64,000 bases of DNA from Microbulbifer agarilyticus (GTDB taxonomy: Bacteria > Pseudomonadota > Gammaproteobacteria > Pseudomonadales > Cellvibrionaceae), in NCBI RefSeq assembly GCF_020171345.1, contig NZ_JAIUZM010000001.1, forward strand, positions 930,001-994,000. The letters are read 5' to 3'. Under the pieces are notes generated by a model. That model saw nothing but the letters and a program-made list of their open reading frames with translations. It searched no databases and was not told the DNA's origin. A program made the position numbers and the translations under genes. The number at the start of each line of letters is the position of its first letter. The stretch's first letter is position 1. Shown piece after piece: positions 1-9,854 of this stretch.

Positions 1-972
1 ATTGATGGCCACCAGGTCAGTACTGAAACCGGTGGCTGCACGGTCGCGACCAAACACAGCACCGATACCGTTGTAGCGGCCACCGTTAGCCAGCGCCTGC
101 CCGTGCCCCGGGGAGTAGGCGGCAAATACCAGGCCGGTCTCGTAGTCGTAGCCGCGCATTTCACCCAGGTCAAAAAACAGCTCTACCTGTGGATAACGAC
201 GCGCCACCGCGTCCGCGACCTGCTGCAATTCGTCCAGTGCATTGCGCAGGGCCTCGGGGCCATCGGCAAAAAGTTCACTGGCGCGCGCCAGACACTCACT
301 GCCGCCGGCAAGGCGAGGCAGGTTACGCAGCCACTTCGCTGCCTGCGCACTGGCAATATTCTCTTCCACCCAGCGCTCGATATCCGCCACCGCCTTGCTC
401 TGCAGCAGTGCGGTCAGTGCGCTCTGTTGGGCTTCATCCAGTTGTGCGGCCTCCGCAAGGCTGCGGAAAATCGCCACGTGGCCCAGATCCAGATGGATCT
501 CGCGGATACCCGCGGTGCGCAGGGTCTCTACCATCAGGCTGATGACTTCGATGTCGCCCTGCAGGCTCTCGACGCCATACAACTCGGCACCAATCTGAAT
601 CGGCGCACGCGGGCCCATCGGCGAACGCGGGCGGGTGTACAACACCTGACCGGCGTAACACAGGCGGTTGGCGCCACTCCTGGGGAAACTGTGGGAATCG
701 ATGCGCGCGGCCTGCGGCGTGATATCCGCGCGGATACCCAGGCTGCGACCGGACAACTGGTCGGTCACCCGGAAGGTACTCAGGTCCACATCGCGCCCCA
801 TACCGATCAGCAGTGAATCGGTAAATTCCACCATCGGCGGAATGATCATTTCGTATCCCCAGCGATGATAGAGATCCAACAGGTCTCTGCGCAGGGTTTC
901 CACCCGCTTGGCGTCCGCGGGCAAAATCTCGGCGATGCCATCCGGTAGCATCCAGCGTTCGGCTTGGGTCAT
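1..972 (-). CDS. hisZ: ATP phosphoribosyltransferase regulatory subunit HisZ, 3' end cut by window edge
   Basis: HisZ is a catalytically dead histidyl-tRNA-synthetase paralogue that partners the short form of HisG in the first step of histidine synthesis. The 324 visible residues, from an ATG at 972, read as a class II synthetase-like core. They include an early FTDSLLIG segment, a TPQAAR/YTRPRSP region and a GGRYNGIGAVFG motif near the end of the visible part. The full family length is about 390 residues, so roughly 65 C-terminal residues lie outside the window. It follows the hfl genes and the DUF2065 gene on the same strand; in pseudomonads hisZ lies between hflC and purA, so purA is the expected next gene. 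HisS itself is the main alternative, but the Pseudomonas-like context and sequence style favour HisZ. Confidence 0.92.
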   Translation of the reverse strand, partial: MTQAERWMLPDGIAEILPADAKRVETLRRDLLDLYHRWGYEMIIPPMVEFTDSLLIGMGRDVDLSTFRVTDQLSGRSLGIRADITPQAARIDSHSFPRSGANRLCYAGQVLYTRPRSPMGPRAPIQIGAELYGVESLQGDIEVISLMVETLRTAGIREIHLDLGHVAIFRSLAEAAQLDEAQQSALTALLQSKAVADIERWVEENIASAQAAKWLRNLPRLAGGSECLARASELFADGPEALRNALDELQQVADAVARRYPQVELFFDLGEMRGYDYETGLVFAAYSPGHGQALANGGRYNGIGAVFGRDRAATGFSTDLVAIN

Positions 973-1035
973 GATGTGGGCGTTCGATAATTAGCGGTGC
1001 GGCCTTTTCGGCCGGGAGAATCTCGGTCCTGAAGC

Positions 1036-1230
1036 TCAGTCAAACAGCATCAGCAGGGCCGTGCCGGCGAGCATACAAACGAGCCCCGCCGTGCGCAGGC
1101 TGCGATTATCCACAGATGCCAACTGCTGTACCAGTGCGCGCCAGCGTCTGGGGTAGAGAAAAGGCAAAATGCCCTCGATGATCAGCACCAGGCCGATGGC
1201 CCGGACCAGCTCGTCCCACACGTTGGTCAT
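1036..1230 (-). CDS. yjeT: DUF2065 small inner-membrane protein (YjeT family)
   Basis: A 64-residue protein with two predicted membrane helices: roughly residues 8-26 (VRAIGLVLIIEGILPFLYP) and 45-62 (TAGLVCMLAGTALLMLF). A short basic loop with the family's P-R-R-W sequence lies between them. In E. coli yjeT also follows hflC and precedes purA, and here it sits between hflC and hisZ. Its function is unknown. A strong terminator separates it from hflC, so it probably has its own promoter and is co-transcribed with hisZ. Confidence 0.85.
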   Translation of the reverse strand: MTNVWDELVRAIGLVLIIEGILPFLYPRRWRALVQQLASVDNRSLRTAGLVCMLAGTALLMLFD

Positions 1231-1287
1231 TCCTCAGGAGTATTCCGCAAAGAGGTACAGCAAGAGATTCGTCAAACGGGCCGGCAC

Positions 1288-1314
1288 AAAAAAACCGGGC
1301 GCCGGCCCGGTTTT
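1288..1314 (-). terminator. Rho-independent terminator after hflC
   Basis: A perfect 10-bp stem (1291-1300 paired with 1305-1314) with a 4-nt loop is followed on the minus strand by seven U (A-run 1288-1294). It lies 70 nt beyond the hflC stop codon and should end the hflX/hflK/hflC transcript before the DUF2065 gene. The arms also carry A/T pairs at their base, so it could act in both directions. Confidence 0.85.
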
Positions 1315-1342
1315 GGGGATTTTACCACTAAAATGTGGAGGT

Positions 1343-1362
1343 GTGGCCACTGAAGTGGCCAC
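1343..1362. repeat. Stem-loop between hflC and its terminator
   Basis: Two copies of the self-complementary octamer GTGGCCAC are separated by TGAA. They can form an 8-bp hairpin directly after the hflC stop and upstream of the terminator hairpin. It has no U-tract, so it is more likely a 3'-end stabilising structure than a terminator. Confidence 0.5.
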
Positions 1363-1384
1363 GAAATAGTCGAAACTGTCTTCG

Positions 1385-2260
1385 TTATTGTCCGGACGGA
1401 TCCTTCAGGTAACGGAAGAACTGACTGTCTGGCTCCATGAGCAGCATATCGCTCTTGCTCTTGAAGGACTCTTTATAGGCCGTCAAGCTGCGCGAGAAGC
1501 GATAGAACTCCGGGTTCTTACTGAAAGCCTCAGCGTAAATCTGAGCGGCCTCGGCATCAGCCTCACCGCGCACCTCTTCCGCCTTGCGATACGCTTCGGA
1601 CTCAATAACCACCTTTTGTCGATCGGCGCTGGCGCGGATACGCTCACTGGCTTCCTGACCCTTTGCGCGGTGGTCACGGGCTTCCAGCTCACGGCCGGCA
1701 CGCATACGCTGGAACACCGATTCAGATACTTCCGGTGGCAGGTCGATACGCTTCACGCGCACATCCACGATCTCAACCCCGAGATCCGTCTGCGCGGTCT
1801 CGTTCAGGTTCTTGGTGATTTCCGCCATCAGCTCATCGCGCTGGCCACTCACCACTTCGTGCAGGTCGCGCACACCAAACTGGTTACGCAGGCGGTTATT
1901 GATCTGTTCTGCCAGCAGGCGCACGGCGTTGCGCTCATCGCCGCGGGTCGCTACATAGAAGCGGCCCACATCGAAGATGCGGAACTTCGCGTAGGAGTCC
2001 ACCATCATGAACTTGTTTTCGCTGTTCAGCATCCGCACCGGCTGGGAATCCACGGTCTGGATGCGGGCATCGAATTTGCGCAGCTCATGTACCAGCGGAA
2101 TTTTGAAGTACAGACCCGGTGTGTAGTCGGTGCGCACCACTTCACCGAAACGCAGCAGTACCGCTTTTTCAGTTTCTTTCACCACAAAGGCACTGCTGGA
2201 TACCGCGAGTAGCGCAAGCAAAACCAGGGCGATGACAAAAAGAGATTTGTTACTGTTCAT
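1385..2260 (-). CDS. hflC: HflC, SPFH-domain modulator of the FtsH protease
   Basis: HflC and HflK form a periplasm-facing SPFH complex that surrounds the membrane protease FtsH and restrains its activity. The 291 residues begin with a single signal-anchor helix (about residues 6-26). This is followed by the band-7/SPFH domain (FVVKETEKAVLLRFGEVV onward) and a long charged Ala/Glu/Arg-rich coiled coil around 185-245, ending PSGQ. The ATG start has a good ribosome site (AAGGAG). The gene starts 11 nt after hflK ends, as expected for a translationally linked pair. Length and order match the family. Confidence 0.97.
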   Translation of the reverse strand: MNSNKSLFVIALVLLALLAVSSSAFVVKETEKAVLLRFGEVVRTDYTPGLYFKIPLVHELRKFDARIQTVDSQPVRMLNSENKFMMVDSYAKFRIFDVGRFYVATRGDERNAVRLLAEQINNRLRNQFGVRDLHEVVSGQRDELMAEITKNLNETAQTDLGVEIVDVRVKRIDLPPEVSESVFQRMRAGRELEARDHRAKGQEASERIRASADRQKVVIESEAYRKAEEVRGEADAEAAQIYAEAFSKNPEFYRFSRSLTAYKESFKSKSDMLLMEPDSQFFRYLKDPSGQ

Positions 2261-2271
2261 TGCTTCTCTCC

Positions 2272-3426
2272 TTATCGCACGTCGCGACTGCGGCGGCTGT
2301 TGGCCACTTCGGTACGCAACTGGTTGATGACGCGCTGAGAAATCTCATCGACTACCTGAGGTGAGATCTGCGGGCGCTGGCTTGCGCTGCTCGCACTATT
2401 TTCGGCCAGTTTATCCAGCGGCAGGTACATGATGTTATTGCCGCCTTCCACGTCGACCATCACCTTGGAAGTGTTTTGCATCACTTCCTGTACCGCATCC
2501 AGATACAGACGCTCGCGGGTTACTTCCGGCGCGCGGGTGTATTCGGTCAGCAGCTTCTCAAAACGCACCGCTTCACCACGGGCGCTCTCGACAATGCGTG
2601 ACTTGTAGCCTTCTGCTTCTTCGATCATCCGCTGCGCCTGACCACGGGCCACCGGGATCACCTGGTTGGCGTAGGCCTGGGCTTCGTTCTGCAGACGCAC
2701 CTCGTCCTCACGCGCACGTACCACGTCATCGAACGCGTCCTGTACTTCGCGCGGCGCCTTGGCGTCGGTGAGGTTGACCACGTCGACACGGATGCCGGTC
2801 AGGTAGAGGTCAAGATATTCCTGCAGGCGCTCCTGGGTATCCGCGGCAACCTGGGTACGATTCTGGGAGATAACACCATTCAGGGTCTGGGAACCAACCA
2901 CGTGGCGCAGGGCACTGTCGGTGGCTTCCTGCAGACTCTTCAGCGGGTCGGCCACGCGCAGCACGAAAGACTCCGCATCGTCGATGTGCCACTGCACCTG
3001 CAGAACCACGTCCACGATACTCGCGTCTTCGGTGAGCATCTGACCGGTGGTGCGCTCGGTACGTACCTCGGTCATGTTCACCTTGGTGACATGATCGATC
3101 AGCGGTGGATTCCAGTGCAGACCGGCGGTCTCGGTGCTGTGGTATTTGCCGAGGCGCAGGACCACGGCGGATTCGTTCGCATCCACCTGGTAAAAGCCCC
3201 ACAGGCCGTAAACCACGGCGAGCACGATCAATACCAACGACCAAGGGAAGCTGGCATTGCCACCGGGGCGACCGTCGTCACCGCCGGAAGGTTTACCACC
3301 AAACAGGCCATTCAGTTTCTGCTGCATTTTGCGCAGCACTTCATCTAGATCCGGTGGGCCATCGTTGTTGCGATTGCCGCCACCCCATGGGTCTTTGTTA
3401 TTACCACCCGGTTCGTTCCAGGCCAT
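2272..3426 (-). CDS. hflK: HflK, SPFH-domain modulator of the FtsH protease
   Basis: This is the partner of HflC in the FtsH-regulating membrane complex. The 384-residue protein has a glycine/asparagine-rich cytoplasmic N-terminus (starts MAWNEPGGNNKDPWGGGN), typical of HflK, and a membrane helix at about 62-80. Then come the SPFH domain (ANESAVVLRLGKYH onward) and a coiled-coil C-terminal region. A GGAG ribosome site sits 8 nt before the ATG. It is flanked by hflX upstream and hflC downstream on the same strand. Confidence 0.97.
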   Translation of the reverse strand: MAWNEPGGNNKDPWGGGNRNNDGPPDLDEVLRKMQQKLNGLFGGKPSGGDDGRPGGNASFPWSLVLIVLAVVYGLWGFYQVDANESAVVLRLGKYHSTETAGLHWNPPLIDHVTKVNMTEVRTERTTGQMLTEDASIVDVVLQVQWHIDDAESFVLRVADPLKSLQEATDSALRHVVGSQTLNGVISQNRTQVAADTQERLQEYLDLYLTGIRVDVVNLTDAKAPREVQDAFDDVVRAREDEVRLQNEAQAYANQVIPVARGQAQRMIEEAEGYKSRIVESARGEAVRFEKLLTEYTRAPEVTRERLYLDAVQEVMQNTSKVMVDVEGGNNIMYLPLDKLAENSASSASQRPQISPQVVDEISQRVINQLRTEVANSRRSRDVR

Positions 3427-3516
3427 TTATTCACTCCAACTGTGCAACTTATTAATCATTAGCTGACGCAAATTCTAGCATTGAATGCCTGGGCTGCGCC
3501 TTGCCTCGGGTAACCG

Positions 3517-4854
3517 TTAATCGATTTCCCAGTCTTCAGGACGGGGTTCTTCTTCCGGCTTCTCCGGCAACCACTGCGGTGGGTTACCAACTTCGCGGAA
3601 GGGTGCCATCAGGCGCTGCAATTCAGCGCGCGGCAACAAAACCTGTAGTTCTACGTCGCCATTGTCGCGATAACTTTCATTCTGTACCGCGTTTCCCGCA
3701 AACAACTGGGCACGCAAACGCGCGTGCTGCGGGGGAATAACCAAGGTACCGCTCACCATTTGCTCACCGATGCGCTCGGCGATTGCCTCCACCAGCAGGT
3801 CGCAACCGGCGCCAGTGACCGCCGACAACCATACCGCACGGGGCACCCCCTGATCGTCGCGGTCGATGCGCGGTGCCGCATCGGCCAGCAGGTCCAGTTT
3901 GTTGTACACGAGCAACTGGGGCAAATCCGCCGCGCCAATTTCCTCGAGTACCGTCTGAACCTCTTCAATTAGGTGCAGACGATTCTCCGCTGCAGCGTCC
4001 ACCACATGCAGCAACAGGGAGGCATTAGCCGCCTCTTCCAGGGTGGCGCGAAACGCCTCCACCAGGCGGTGCGGCAGGTGGGATACAAAGCCCACGGTGT
4101 CGGCCAGGACCATCGCGCCGACATTGGGCAACTCTACCCGGCGCATGGTGGGATCGAGTGTCGCGAACAACTGATCCTGCACATATACGTCAGAACTGGT
4201 AATTCGGTTGAACAGCGTCGACTTACCGGCGTTGGTGTACCCCACTAGGGAAACCGTCGCGACTTCAGCGCGTGAGCGCCCGCGCCGGCCCTGCTCGCGC
4301 TGGCGACGAACCTTGTCCAGACGCTTTTCAATGGAATCGATACGTGCACGCAGCAAGCGGCGGTCGGTTTCCAACTGGGTCTCACCGGGTCCGCGCAGGC
4401 CAATACCGCCCTTCTGGCGCTCCAGGTGGGTCCAGCCTCGCACCAGACGCGTAGACATATGACGCAGCTGCGCCAGCTCCACCTGCAGCTTGCCCTCGTG
4501 AGTACGCGCGCGCTGCGCAAAAATATCCAGAATCAATCCTGTGCGATCGAGCACCCGGCATTTCAGCTCGCGCTCAATATTGCGCTCCTGACTCGGGGAA
4601 AGGGTGTGATCAAAAATCACCAGCTCCGCGCCGTGCTTGGTGACGGTTTCCTGAATTTCCTCCAGCTTACCGCGGCCGACAAAGGTCTTGGGGTCTGGAG
4701 TGGCGCGCTGGCCAAAGATAAAAGCCACCGGGTCGGCACCGGCTGAGAGCGCCAGCTCCTCAAATTCCCTAGGGTCATCGGGGCTGTCGATGGCGGAAAG
4801 TTCCAGGTGGACCAAGACGGCAAGCTCACCGGATTCCGGACGATCAAAAAACAA
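3517..4854 (-). CDS. hflX: HflX, ribosome-associated GTPase
   Basis: HflX is a GTPase that binds 50S/70S ribosomes and rescues or splits stalled ribosomes after stress. The 445-residue protein has the HflX N-terminal domain (VGRGKLEEI near 60) and a coiled linker. The G domain carries G1 GYTNAGKSTLFN, G3 DTVGF and G4 NKLD. The C-terminus is acidic and ends EDWEID. The start is a TTG; the resulting MFFDRPESGE resembles the MFFER start of pseudomonad HflX, which supports this unusual codon. It lies between hfq and hflK in the conserved order. Confidence 0.96.
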   Translation of the reverse strand: MFFDRPESGELAVLVHLELSAIDSPDDPREFEELALSAGADPVAFIFGQRATPDPKTFVGRGKLEEIQETVTKHGAELVIFDHTLSPSQERNIERELKCRVLDRTGLILDIFAQRARTHEGKLQVELAQLRHMSTRLVRGWTHLERQKGGIGLRGPGETQLETDRRLLRARIDSIEKRLDKVRRQREQGRRGRSRAEVATVSLVGYTNAGKSTLFNRITSSDVYVQDQLFATLDPTMRRVELPNVGAMVLADTVGFVSHLPHRLVEAFRATLEEAANASLLLHVVDAAAENRLHLIEEVQTVLEEIGAADLPQLLVYNKLDLLADAAPRIDRDDQGVPRAVWLSAVTGAGCDLLVEAIAERIGEQMVSGTLVIPPQHARLRAQLFAGNAVQNESYRDNGDVELQVLLPRAELQRLMAPFREVGNPPQWLPEKPEEEPRPEDWEID

Positions 4855-4925
4855 GGATTATTCTCTTGAACTCAATAGTTGCGCCGCACACTGTCTGATT
4901 CAATGCACTGACGCCGAACAACAGA

Positions 4926-4946
4926 CGCCCCGGACGGGCCGGGGCG
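4926..4946 (-). terminator. GC-rich hairpin between hfq and hflX, possible weak terminator
   Basis: An 8-bp perfect stem (4926-4933 with 4939-4946) and a 5-nt loop, about 85 nt downstream of the hfq stop. The following minus-strand sequence is U-rich but interrupted (TCTGTTGTTCG). It may partly terminate the hfq message and lower hflX read-through. Confidence 0.4.
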
Positions 4947-5030
4947 CTGAATACAACTTTCTGGGGCCGGTGCTGAACAAAAACGGGTTAACCCCAGCAT
5001 TAACTCAGCACCTTAGACACCCGCTCCGGC

Positions 5031-5318
5031 TTAGCCGCCGAAGCTATCGCGCTCACCGCCTTCCGGTGCGCCGCCTTCACCACCCGGGCCAGCCGGATTC
5101 ATCAGCGGTACGCGCACGGCGCGGGACGGCACTACGGTGGAAATCGCGTGCTTATAAACCATCTGGCTAACGGTGTTTTTCAACAGCACGACAAACTGGT
5201 CGAAAGATTCAATCTGGCCCTGCAATTTAATGCCGTTTACCAGATAGATAGAAACAGGGATACGCTCTTTACGCAAAACGTTCAGGTAAGGGTCTTGTAA
5301 GCTGTGCCCTTTTGACAT
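5031..5318 (-). CDS. hfq: RNA chaperone Hfq
   Basis: Hfq is a hexameric Sm-like RNA chaperone that pairs small RNAs with mRNAs. The 95-residue protein starts [13 protein letters not shown] and contains Sm1 ([18 protein letters not shown]) and Sm2 ([10 protein letters not shown]). It ends with a short glycine-rich acidic tail ([17 protein letters not shown]). Two adjacent ATGs follow the AAGGAG ribosome site; the second, at 5318, gives the family's standard N-terminus and 7-nt spacing. The open frame extends further upstream, but that part has no family similarity. It lies between miaA and hflX as in other gammaproteobacteria. Confidence 0.97.
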   Translation of the reverse strand: MSKGHSLQDPYLNVLRKERIPVSIYLVNGIKLQGQIESFDQFVVLLKNTVSQMVYKHAISTVVPSRAVRVPLMNPAGPGGEGGAPEGGERDSFGG

Positions 5319-5499
5319 CATTGTTCTCCTTGCCAAAAGATAGGTCGCCAGATGACGCACGATCGCGCCCGCGAATTCCGCGGACTAAAAAACGGCCATG
5401 GTGATGCGGCGTATAAAAAAGAGCCAAAAAATAGACAGGGCTCTGTGAATAACTGACTGATTTGGGACGGACACACCGGCCCACTCACGTTATGGCTGC

Positions 5500-6465
5500 T
5501 CAACCGAGAAATTTCAAGGCCTCTGGCAACATTTCCTCGATTTTGCGGACTTTCCCGCCAGGCTCTTGTGCGCCGATTCGAATAAGGTCGGGCCAACGCC
5601 GCAGCCAGGTGAGTTGGCGCTTGGCCAGTTGGCGGGTGGCAGCGATTCCGGCTGCCACCATCTGTTCGTAATCGGTATCGCCATCCAGGTACTCCCATAC
5701 CTGGCGGTATCCCACCGCTCGAATTGCCGGCAGGTCCTTGTGCAAATCACCGCGCGCGCGCAGCGCCTGCACCTCTTCAATGAAGCCGTTTTGCAGCATC
5801 CGCTCAAAACGCTCGGCAATCCGGCGATGCAAAATACTGCGGTCTTCGGGCACGATCGCCAGCTGCTGCACTGCGTAGTGCGCCAGTGGCGACTCCCGTT
5901 CCTGCTCAGCACGCAACTGGGTCATGGTCTTGCCGGAGAGGTGGAACACCTCCAGTGCACGCTCGATGCGCACCGAGTGATTCGGGTGCAACTCTGCCGC
6001 CAGCTCCGGATCGATCTTCTGCAGCTCCTGATGCAGCGCCGGCCAACCTTCCTTTTCGGCCCGCGCCTCTATCTGCGCACGGAATTCGGGATCCGCCTCA
6101 GGCATCTCTGCCATTCCCTGTAATAGAGCCTTGAAATAGAGCATGGTTCCGCCAACCAACAGCGGAATCTTGCCACGCCCGCTGATCTCTTCCATCGCCG
6201 CCAGCGCATCGCTGCGAAAACGCCCGGCGGAATAGCTCTCCGCCGGATCGCAGATATCGATCAGTCGATGCGGGTAGCGCGCCAGCTCCTCCGGCGTCGG
6301 CTTAGCAGAGCCGATATCCAGCCCGCGATACACCAGCGCAGAATCCACGCTGATTAACTCCACCGGCAGGTGGTCACTGATGGCCATGGCCAAATCGGTT
6401 TTACCCGAAGCCGTGGGGCCCATCAGGAAAATGGCACGGGGACGGCCTTCAGCCGAAGCGTTCAA
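5500..6465 (-). CDS. miaA: tRNA dimethylallyltransferase MiaA
   Basis: MiaA transfers a dimethylallyl group to N6 of A37 in tRNAs that read UNN codons. The 321 residues carry the P-loop [11 protein letters not shown] near residue 16. Other family motifs are the [16 protein letters not shown] region, the [10 protein letters not shown] motif and the late [16 protein letters not shown] segment. The start is a TTG 1 nt past the mutL stop, with AGGT at ribosome-site distance. No ATG or GTG start lies nearby in frame, so translation is probably coupled to mutL. The length is normal. Confidence 0.96.
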   Translation of the reverse strand: MNASAEGRPRAIFLMGPTASGKTDLAMAISDHLPVELISVDSALVYRGLDIGSAKPTPEELARYPHRLIDICDPAESYSAGRFRSDALAAMEEISGRGKIPLLVGGTMLYFKALLQGMAEMPEADPEFRAQIEARAEKEGWPALHQELQKIDPELAAELHPNHSVRIERALEVFHLSGKTMTQLRAEQERESPLAHYAVQQLAIVPEDRSILHRRIAERFERMLQNGFIEEVQALRARGDLHKDLPAIRAVGYRQVWEYLDGDTDYEQMVAAGIAATRQLAKRQLTWLRRWPDLIRIGAQEPGGKVRKIEEMLPEALKFLG

Positions 6466-6466
6466 C

Positions 6467-8371
6467 TTACTGACCTCGCATAAACCATTTATCCATGTCC
6501 GAGAGTTTTACTTGAGTCCATGTAGGCCTTCCGTGATTACACTGGCCGCTGCGCTCGGTGCGCTCCATGTCCCGCAACAGGCCATTCATTTCGGGAATGG
6601 TTAACTTGCGGTTGGCGCGCACGGAACCGTGACAGGCCATGGTGGAGAGGATTTCGTTGATCTGATTGCCGATGCGATCACTGCTGCCCTCGGCCAGCAG
6701 ATCGCTCAGCACATCACGCACCAGCTGCTCTACCGGGGCACTGTGCAACATAGTGGGCACCTGCCGCACCATTAAGGTCTCCGGGCCCGCGCGCTGCAAC
6801 ACAAAGCCGAGCGCAGTGAATACTTCCTCACGCTCTTCAAAACAGTCTGCCTCGCGCTCACTCACCGCCAGGCTCACCGGCACCAGCAGGGGCTGGGCCT
6901 GAATACCGCCGGCGGCATGGGCAGCTTTCATCTGCTCGTAAACAATACGCTCGTGCGCCGCATGCATATCCACCACCACCATACCGTGCTCGTTCTGGGA
7001 CAAAATATAGATGCCGTGGAGCTGGGCGATGGCAAAGCCAAGGGGTGGCGCCTCACCTTCGGCCTCGGCAGGTACTTGCTGCGACCAGGCGGCGGTCGAT
7101 GCCGGGCCTGCCGTTACGGCCGGCACTTCCTGCACACCAGAATCCAGCGGCTTGTGCAGCTCGCCGTAGCTGTGCATTTGCTGCTGAATTCTGTCCGCTG
7201 ATGGCTGAGCACCGAGGCCACCCATAGCGCCAAACGCGGGAGTGGCCGCTTGCGCCGGTGCGGAAGACAGCGCCATGCGCTCCTGGCCGGAAAACTCGCC
7301 GGCAGCAACACCGGAAACCTGAGGCGCAGAGGATTGCAACTCATCATCCTCTTCTCGCGCCCCCGGGCGTACATCTGCCAATGCCCGATGCAAAGAGCCA
7401 AAGAGGAAGTCGTGCACCAGACGGCTGTCGCGGAAGCGCACTTCGTGCTTGGTGGGGTGCACGTTGACGTCTACCGCCGCGGGGTCCAGCTCAAGGTACA
7501 GCACAAACGCGGGATGGCGACCGTGGTACAACACGTCGGCAAAGGCCCTGCGCACCGCGTGACTCACCACCCGGTCGCGAATAGCTCGGCCATTCACGTA
7601 GAAAAACTGTAAGTCAGCCTGGGAGCGCGAAAACGCGGGCTCGGCCACCCACCCCCACAGACGCAGGCCACTGCGTTCCATTTCGATATGCAGAGCATTT
7701 TGCATAAATGCCGGGCCGCACAACTGCGCCACCCGCCGTTCCATCTCCGCCCTTGAGGTGCCACCGCGAAGGTTGTGCACACCTTTCCCGTTATGACGCA
7801 GGCTGAAAGACACATCGAAACGGGCGAGTGCGAGGCGCTTGATGGTTTCGTCGACGCGGTTAAATTCGGTTTTTTCCGTGCGCAAAAATTTTCGCCGCGC
7901 GGGGGTATTGAAAAACAGATCCCGCACTTCGACGGTGGTACCGCGCGGATGTGCCGCCGGTGCCAGCTGGGTTTCCATTTCACGCCCTTCCGCGGTCACC
8001 ATCCAGCCCTTGCCGGATTCATCGCGGCTGCTGGTCATGGTCAGGCGGGCAACGGAGGAAATACTGGCAAGCGCTTCGCCGCGAAAACCGAGCGTAGCCA
8101 CCGCTTCCAGGTCCTCCAGCGCATGGATTTTCGAGGTGGCGTGACGGGCCAGCGCCAAATGCAGATCTTCTTTCTCGATCCCCTTGCCATTGTCGCGCAC
8201 CATGATGCGCTTCACGCCCCCCGCATCCAGGTCGATTTCCAGTCGGGTAGCGCCGGCATCGAGACTGTTTTCCAGCAACTCTTTGATCACGGAAGCCGGG
8301 CGCTCGACCACCTCACCGGCGGCGATCTGGTTGGCAAGTCTGGGGGAGAGTAGTTGGATATTTTCTGGCAT
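6467..8371 (-). CDS. mutL: DNA mismatch repair protein MutL, endonuclease-type
   Basis: MutL links mismatch recognition by MutS to strand removal. From the ATG at 8371 it is 634 residues and starts [20 protein letters not shown] as usual. A GTG at 8410 would add 13 unrelated residues. N-terminal GHKL ATPase motifs are [17 protein letters not shown] and [10 protein letters not shown]. After a low-complexity linker the C-terminal domain has [12 protein letters not shown], fitting the DxHA(x)2E(x)4E metal-binding endonuclease motif, with supporting ACHGSVRA and CNHGRP motifs. This suggests a nicking MutL, as in organisms without MutH. It lies between amiB and miaA. Confidence 0.96.
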   Translation of the reverse strand: MPENIQLLSPRLANQIAAGEVVERPASVIKELLENSLDAGATRLEIDLDAGGVKRIMVRDNGKGIEKEDLHLALARHATSKIHALEDLEAVATLGFRGEALASISSVARLTMTSSRDESGKGWMVTAEGREMETQLAPAAHPRGTTVEVRDLFFNTPARRKFLRTEKTEFNRVDETIKRLALARFDVSFSLRHNGKGVHNLRGGTSRAEMERRVAQLCGPAFMQNALHIEMERSGLRLWGWVAEPAFSRSQADLQFFYVNGRAIRDRVVSHAVRRAFADVLYHGRHPAFVLYLELDPAAVDVNVHPTKHEVRFRDSRLVHDFLFGSLHRALADVRPGAREEDDELQSSAPQVSGVAAGEFSGQERMALSSAPAQAATPAFGAMGGLGAQPSADRIQQQMHSYGELHKPLDSGVQEVPAVTAGPASTAAWSQQVPAEAEGEAPPLGFAIAQLHGIYILSQNEHGMVVVDMHAAHERIVYEQMKAAHAAGGIQAQPLLVPVSLAVSEREADCFEEREEVFTALGFVLQRAGPETLMVRQVPTMLHSAPVEQLVRDVLSDLLAEGSSDRIGNQINEILSTMACHGSVRANRKLTIPEMNGLLRDMERTERSGQCNHGRPTWTQVKLSDMDKWFMRGQ

Positions 8372-8434
8372 GGAGGTTTGAAAGCTGTGTGTCGTCTGTG
8401 CCGCCCCCACTAAGGGGCTCTGTGTACCGGGCGG

Positions 8435-8461
8435 GCCCGAAGCATCCGCAGCGCTTCGGGC
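8435..8461. repeat. Stem-loop between amiB and mutL
   Basis: A 9-bp perfect inverted repeat (8435-8443 with 8453-8461, 9-nt loop) fills much of the gap between the amiB stop and mutL. There is no U-run on the coding (minus) strand, so it is probably an mRNA processing or stability element rather than a full terminator. Confidence 0.45.
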
Positions 8462-8469
8462 TTTAAGAA

Positions 8470-9801
8470 TTAGCCGGATGGGATCGTCAGTGTCTGCCCC
8501 ACCCGAATCATGGAGTTGCGCATTCCATTCGCCTTTTTCAGGGCCGCCACGGAAATGTTATAGCGCGCAGCGATCGCCGACAGCGTATCTCCCCGGCTAA
8601 TCGTGTGCTTGCGATCAACGCGACTGGCATTTGCCGCAAGCCAGGTTCCCGCGGGTGGGCGGGAACTGAAGTGGGCCACTATACCTTCACTGAGTTTTTC
8701 TGCCATTCGCCTCTGGAACGATGGGTCACGTAAGCGGCGCGCCTCCTGGGGGTTGGTAATAAAACCGGTCTCCACCAGAATCGAAGGCACATCCGGATTG
8801 CGCAGCACCGAGAAGTTAGCCTGCTCCACCTTCTTTTTGTGCAAGTGAGTAAAGCTGCCGAGAGAGCTCAGCACACTGCTACCAATGTCCAGGCTAGCAT
8901 TCATGGTGGCGGTCATCGCCAGATCCAGTAACACGCCGGCAAGGGTGTCGTCCTTGTCACTCAGACTGAGATCACCGGCACCCCCAATCAAGTCGGACTC
9001 GTTCTCCCGCTGCGCAAGAAAACGCGCGGTCTCACTGGTGGCACCGCGAGAGGACACCGCATAGACCCCAGCGCCGCGGGCGTCTTTACGGGTAAAGGCA
9101 TCGGCGTGAATGGATACGAACAGGTCTGCGCGCAACTGGCGGCCCTTCTTCACCCGGTCACGCAGGGGAATATAGTAATCCCCGGTGCGCACGAGCTTTG
9201 CGGAGAAGCCGCGTTTTTTGTCCAGGGATTTTTTCAGGTAGCGGGAGATTGCCAGCACCACGTCTTTTTCCCGCAGCCCGCCCGGGCCGAGCGCACCGGG
9301 GTCTTCACCACCATGACCTGCGTCGATGGCAATAACAATGTCTTTCTGGCCGCTGACCTGCACCTGCTGGATGGTTTTTTCTTCGACCTTGCCACGGTCG
9401 TGCAAATCGATCACCAGGCGATCGGGAAGCTGTTCGTGGCGGCGCAGGGCAAAACTGCGTGGATTGACCGGTTGCTTGAGGTCCAGCACCACGCGCAAAT
9501 CCCGCTGGTTCTGGGTCGCATGACGCACGCCGGCAATGGGGGTATCTGCAAGCGGCAGGTCGTCGATTGCCGCGGTAAGTTTCGCCCCGCTTACGTCGAT
9601 CACCACACGGTCAGGATTCTTCAGGGTAAACAGCTTGTGGTCCGCAGGGCCATCGAGATCGAATACCAGGCGTGTGTGGTCCGGCGCACGCCACAAGCGC
9701 ACCCCCTCCACATCCGCACTGGATACGGGTAACGCAACCAGTGTTGCGAGGAGAAAAACAATGCTCGTTAGAAATCGCACCGGCAACCCTGCTCCAATCA
9801 T
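8470..9801 (-). CDS. amiB: N-acetylmuramoyl-L-alanine amidase (AmiB/AmiC type) with AMIN and LysM domains
   Basis: A zinc amidase that cleaves septal peptidoglycan during cell separation. The 443 residues hold an N-terminal signal peptide (about 1-29, ending VSSA) and an AMIN targeting domain (about 30-135). The Amidase_3 catalytic domain starts at [12 protein letters not shown] and includes VSIHADAF and VETGFI. A single C-terminal LysM ([17 protein letters not shown]) binds peptidoglycan. E. coli AmiB and AmiC lack LysM, but pseudomonad AmiB has it. The position between tsaE and mutL is conserved. Confidence 0.95.
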   Translation of the reverse strand: MIGAGLPVRFLTSIVFLLATLVALPVSSADVEGVRLWRAPDHTRLVFDLDGPADHKLFTLKNPDRVVIDVSGAKLTAAIDDLPLADTPIAGVRHATQNQRDLRVVLDLKQPVNPRSFALRRHEQLPDRLVIDLHDRGKVEEKTIQQVQVSGQKDIVIAIDAGHGGEDPGALGPGGLREKDVVLAISRYLKKSLDKKRGFSAKLVRTGDYYIPLRDRVKKGRQLRADLFVSIHADAFTRKDARGAGVYAVSSRGATSETARFLAQRENESDLIGGAGDLSLSDKDDTLAGVLLDLAMTATMNASLDIGSSVLSSLGSFTHLHKKKVEQANFSVLRNPDVPSILVETGFITNPQEARRLRDPSFQRRMAEKLSEGIVAHFSSRPPAGTWLAANASRVDRKHTISRGDTLSAIAARYNISVAALKKANGMRNSMIRVGQTLTIPSG

Positions 9802-9854
9802 TATTATTGCCCTGTTTATCGTCCGCCTGCTCGCGCTATACGCATCACGCCTGA

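Noticed and set aside
103..816. Frames opposite hisZ
   Set aside because: The minus-strand frame is continuous from 972 to the window edge and reads as HisZ; the plus frames have no coding features.
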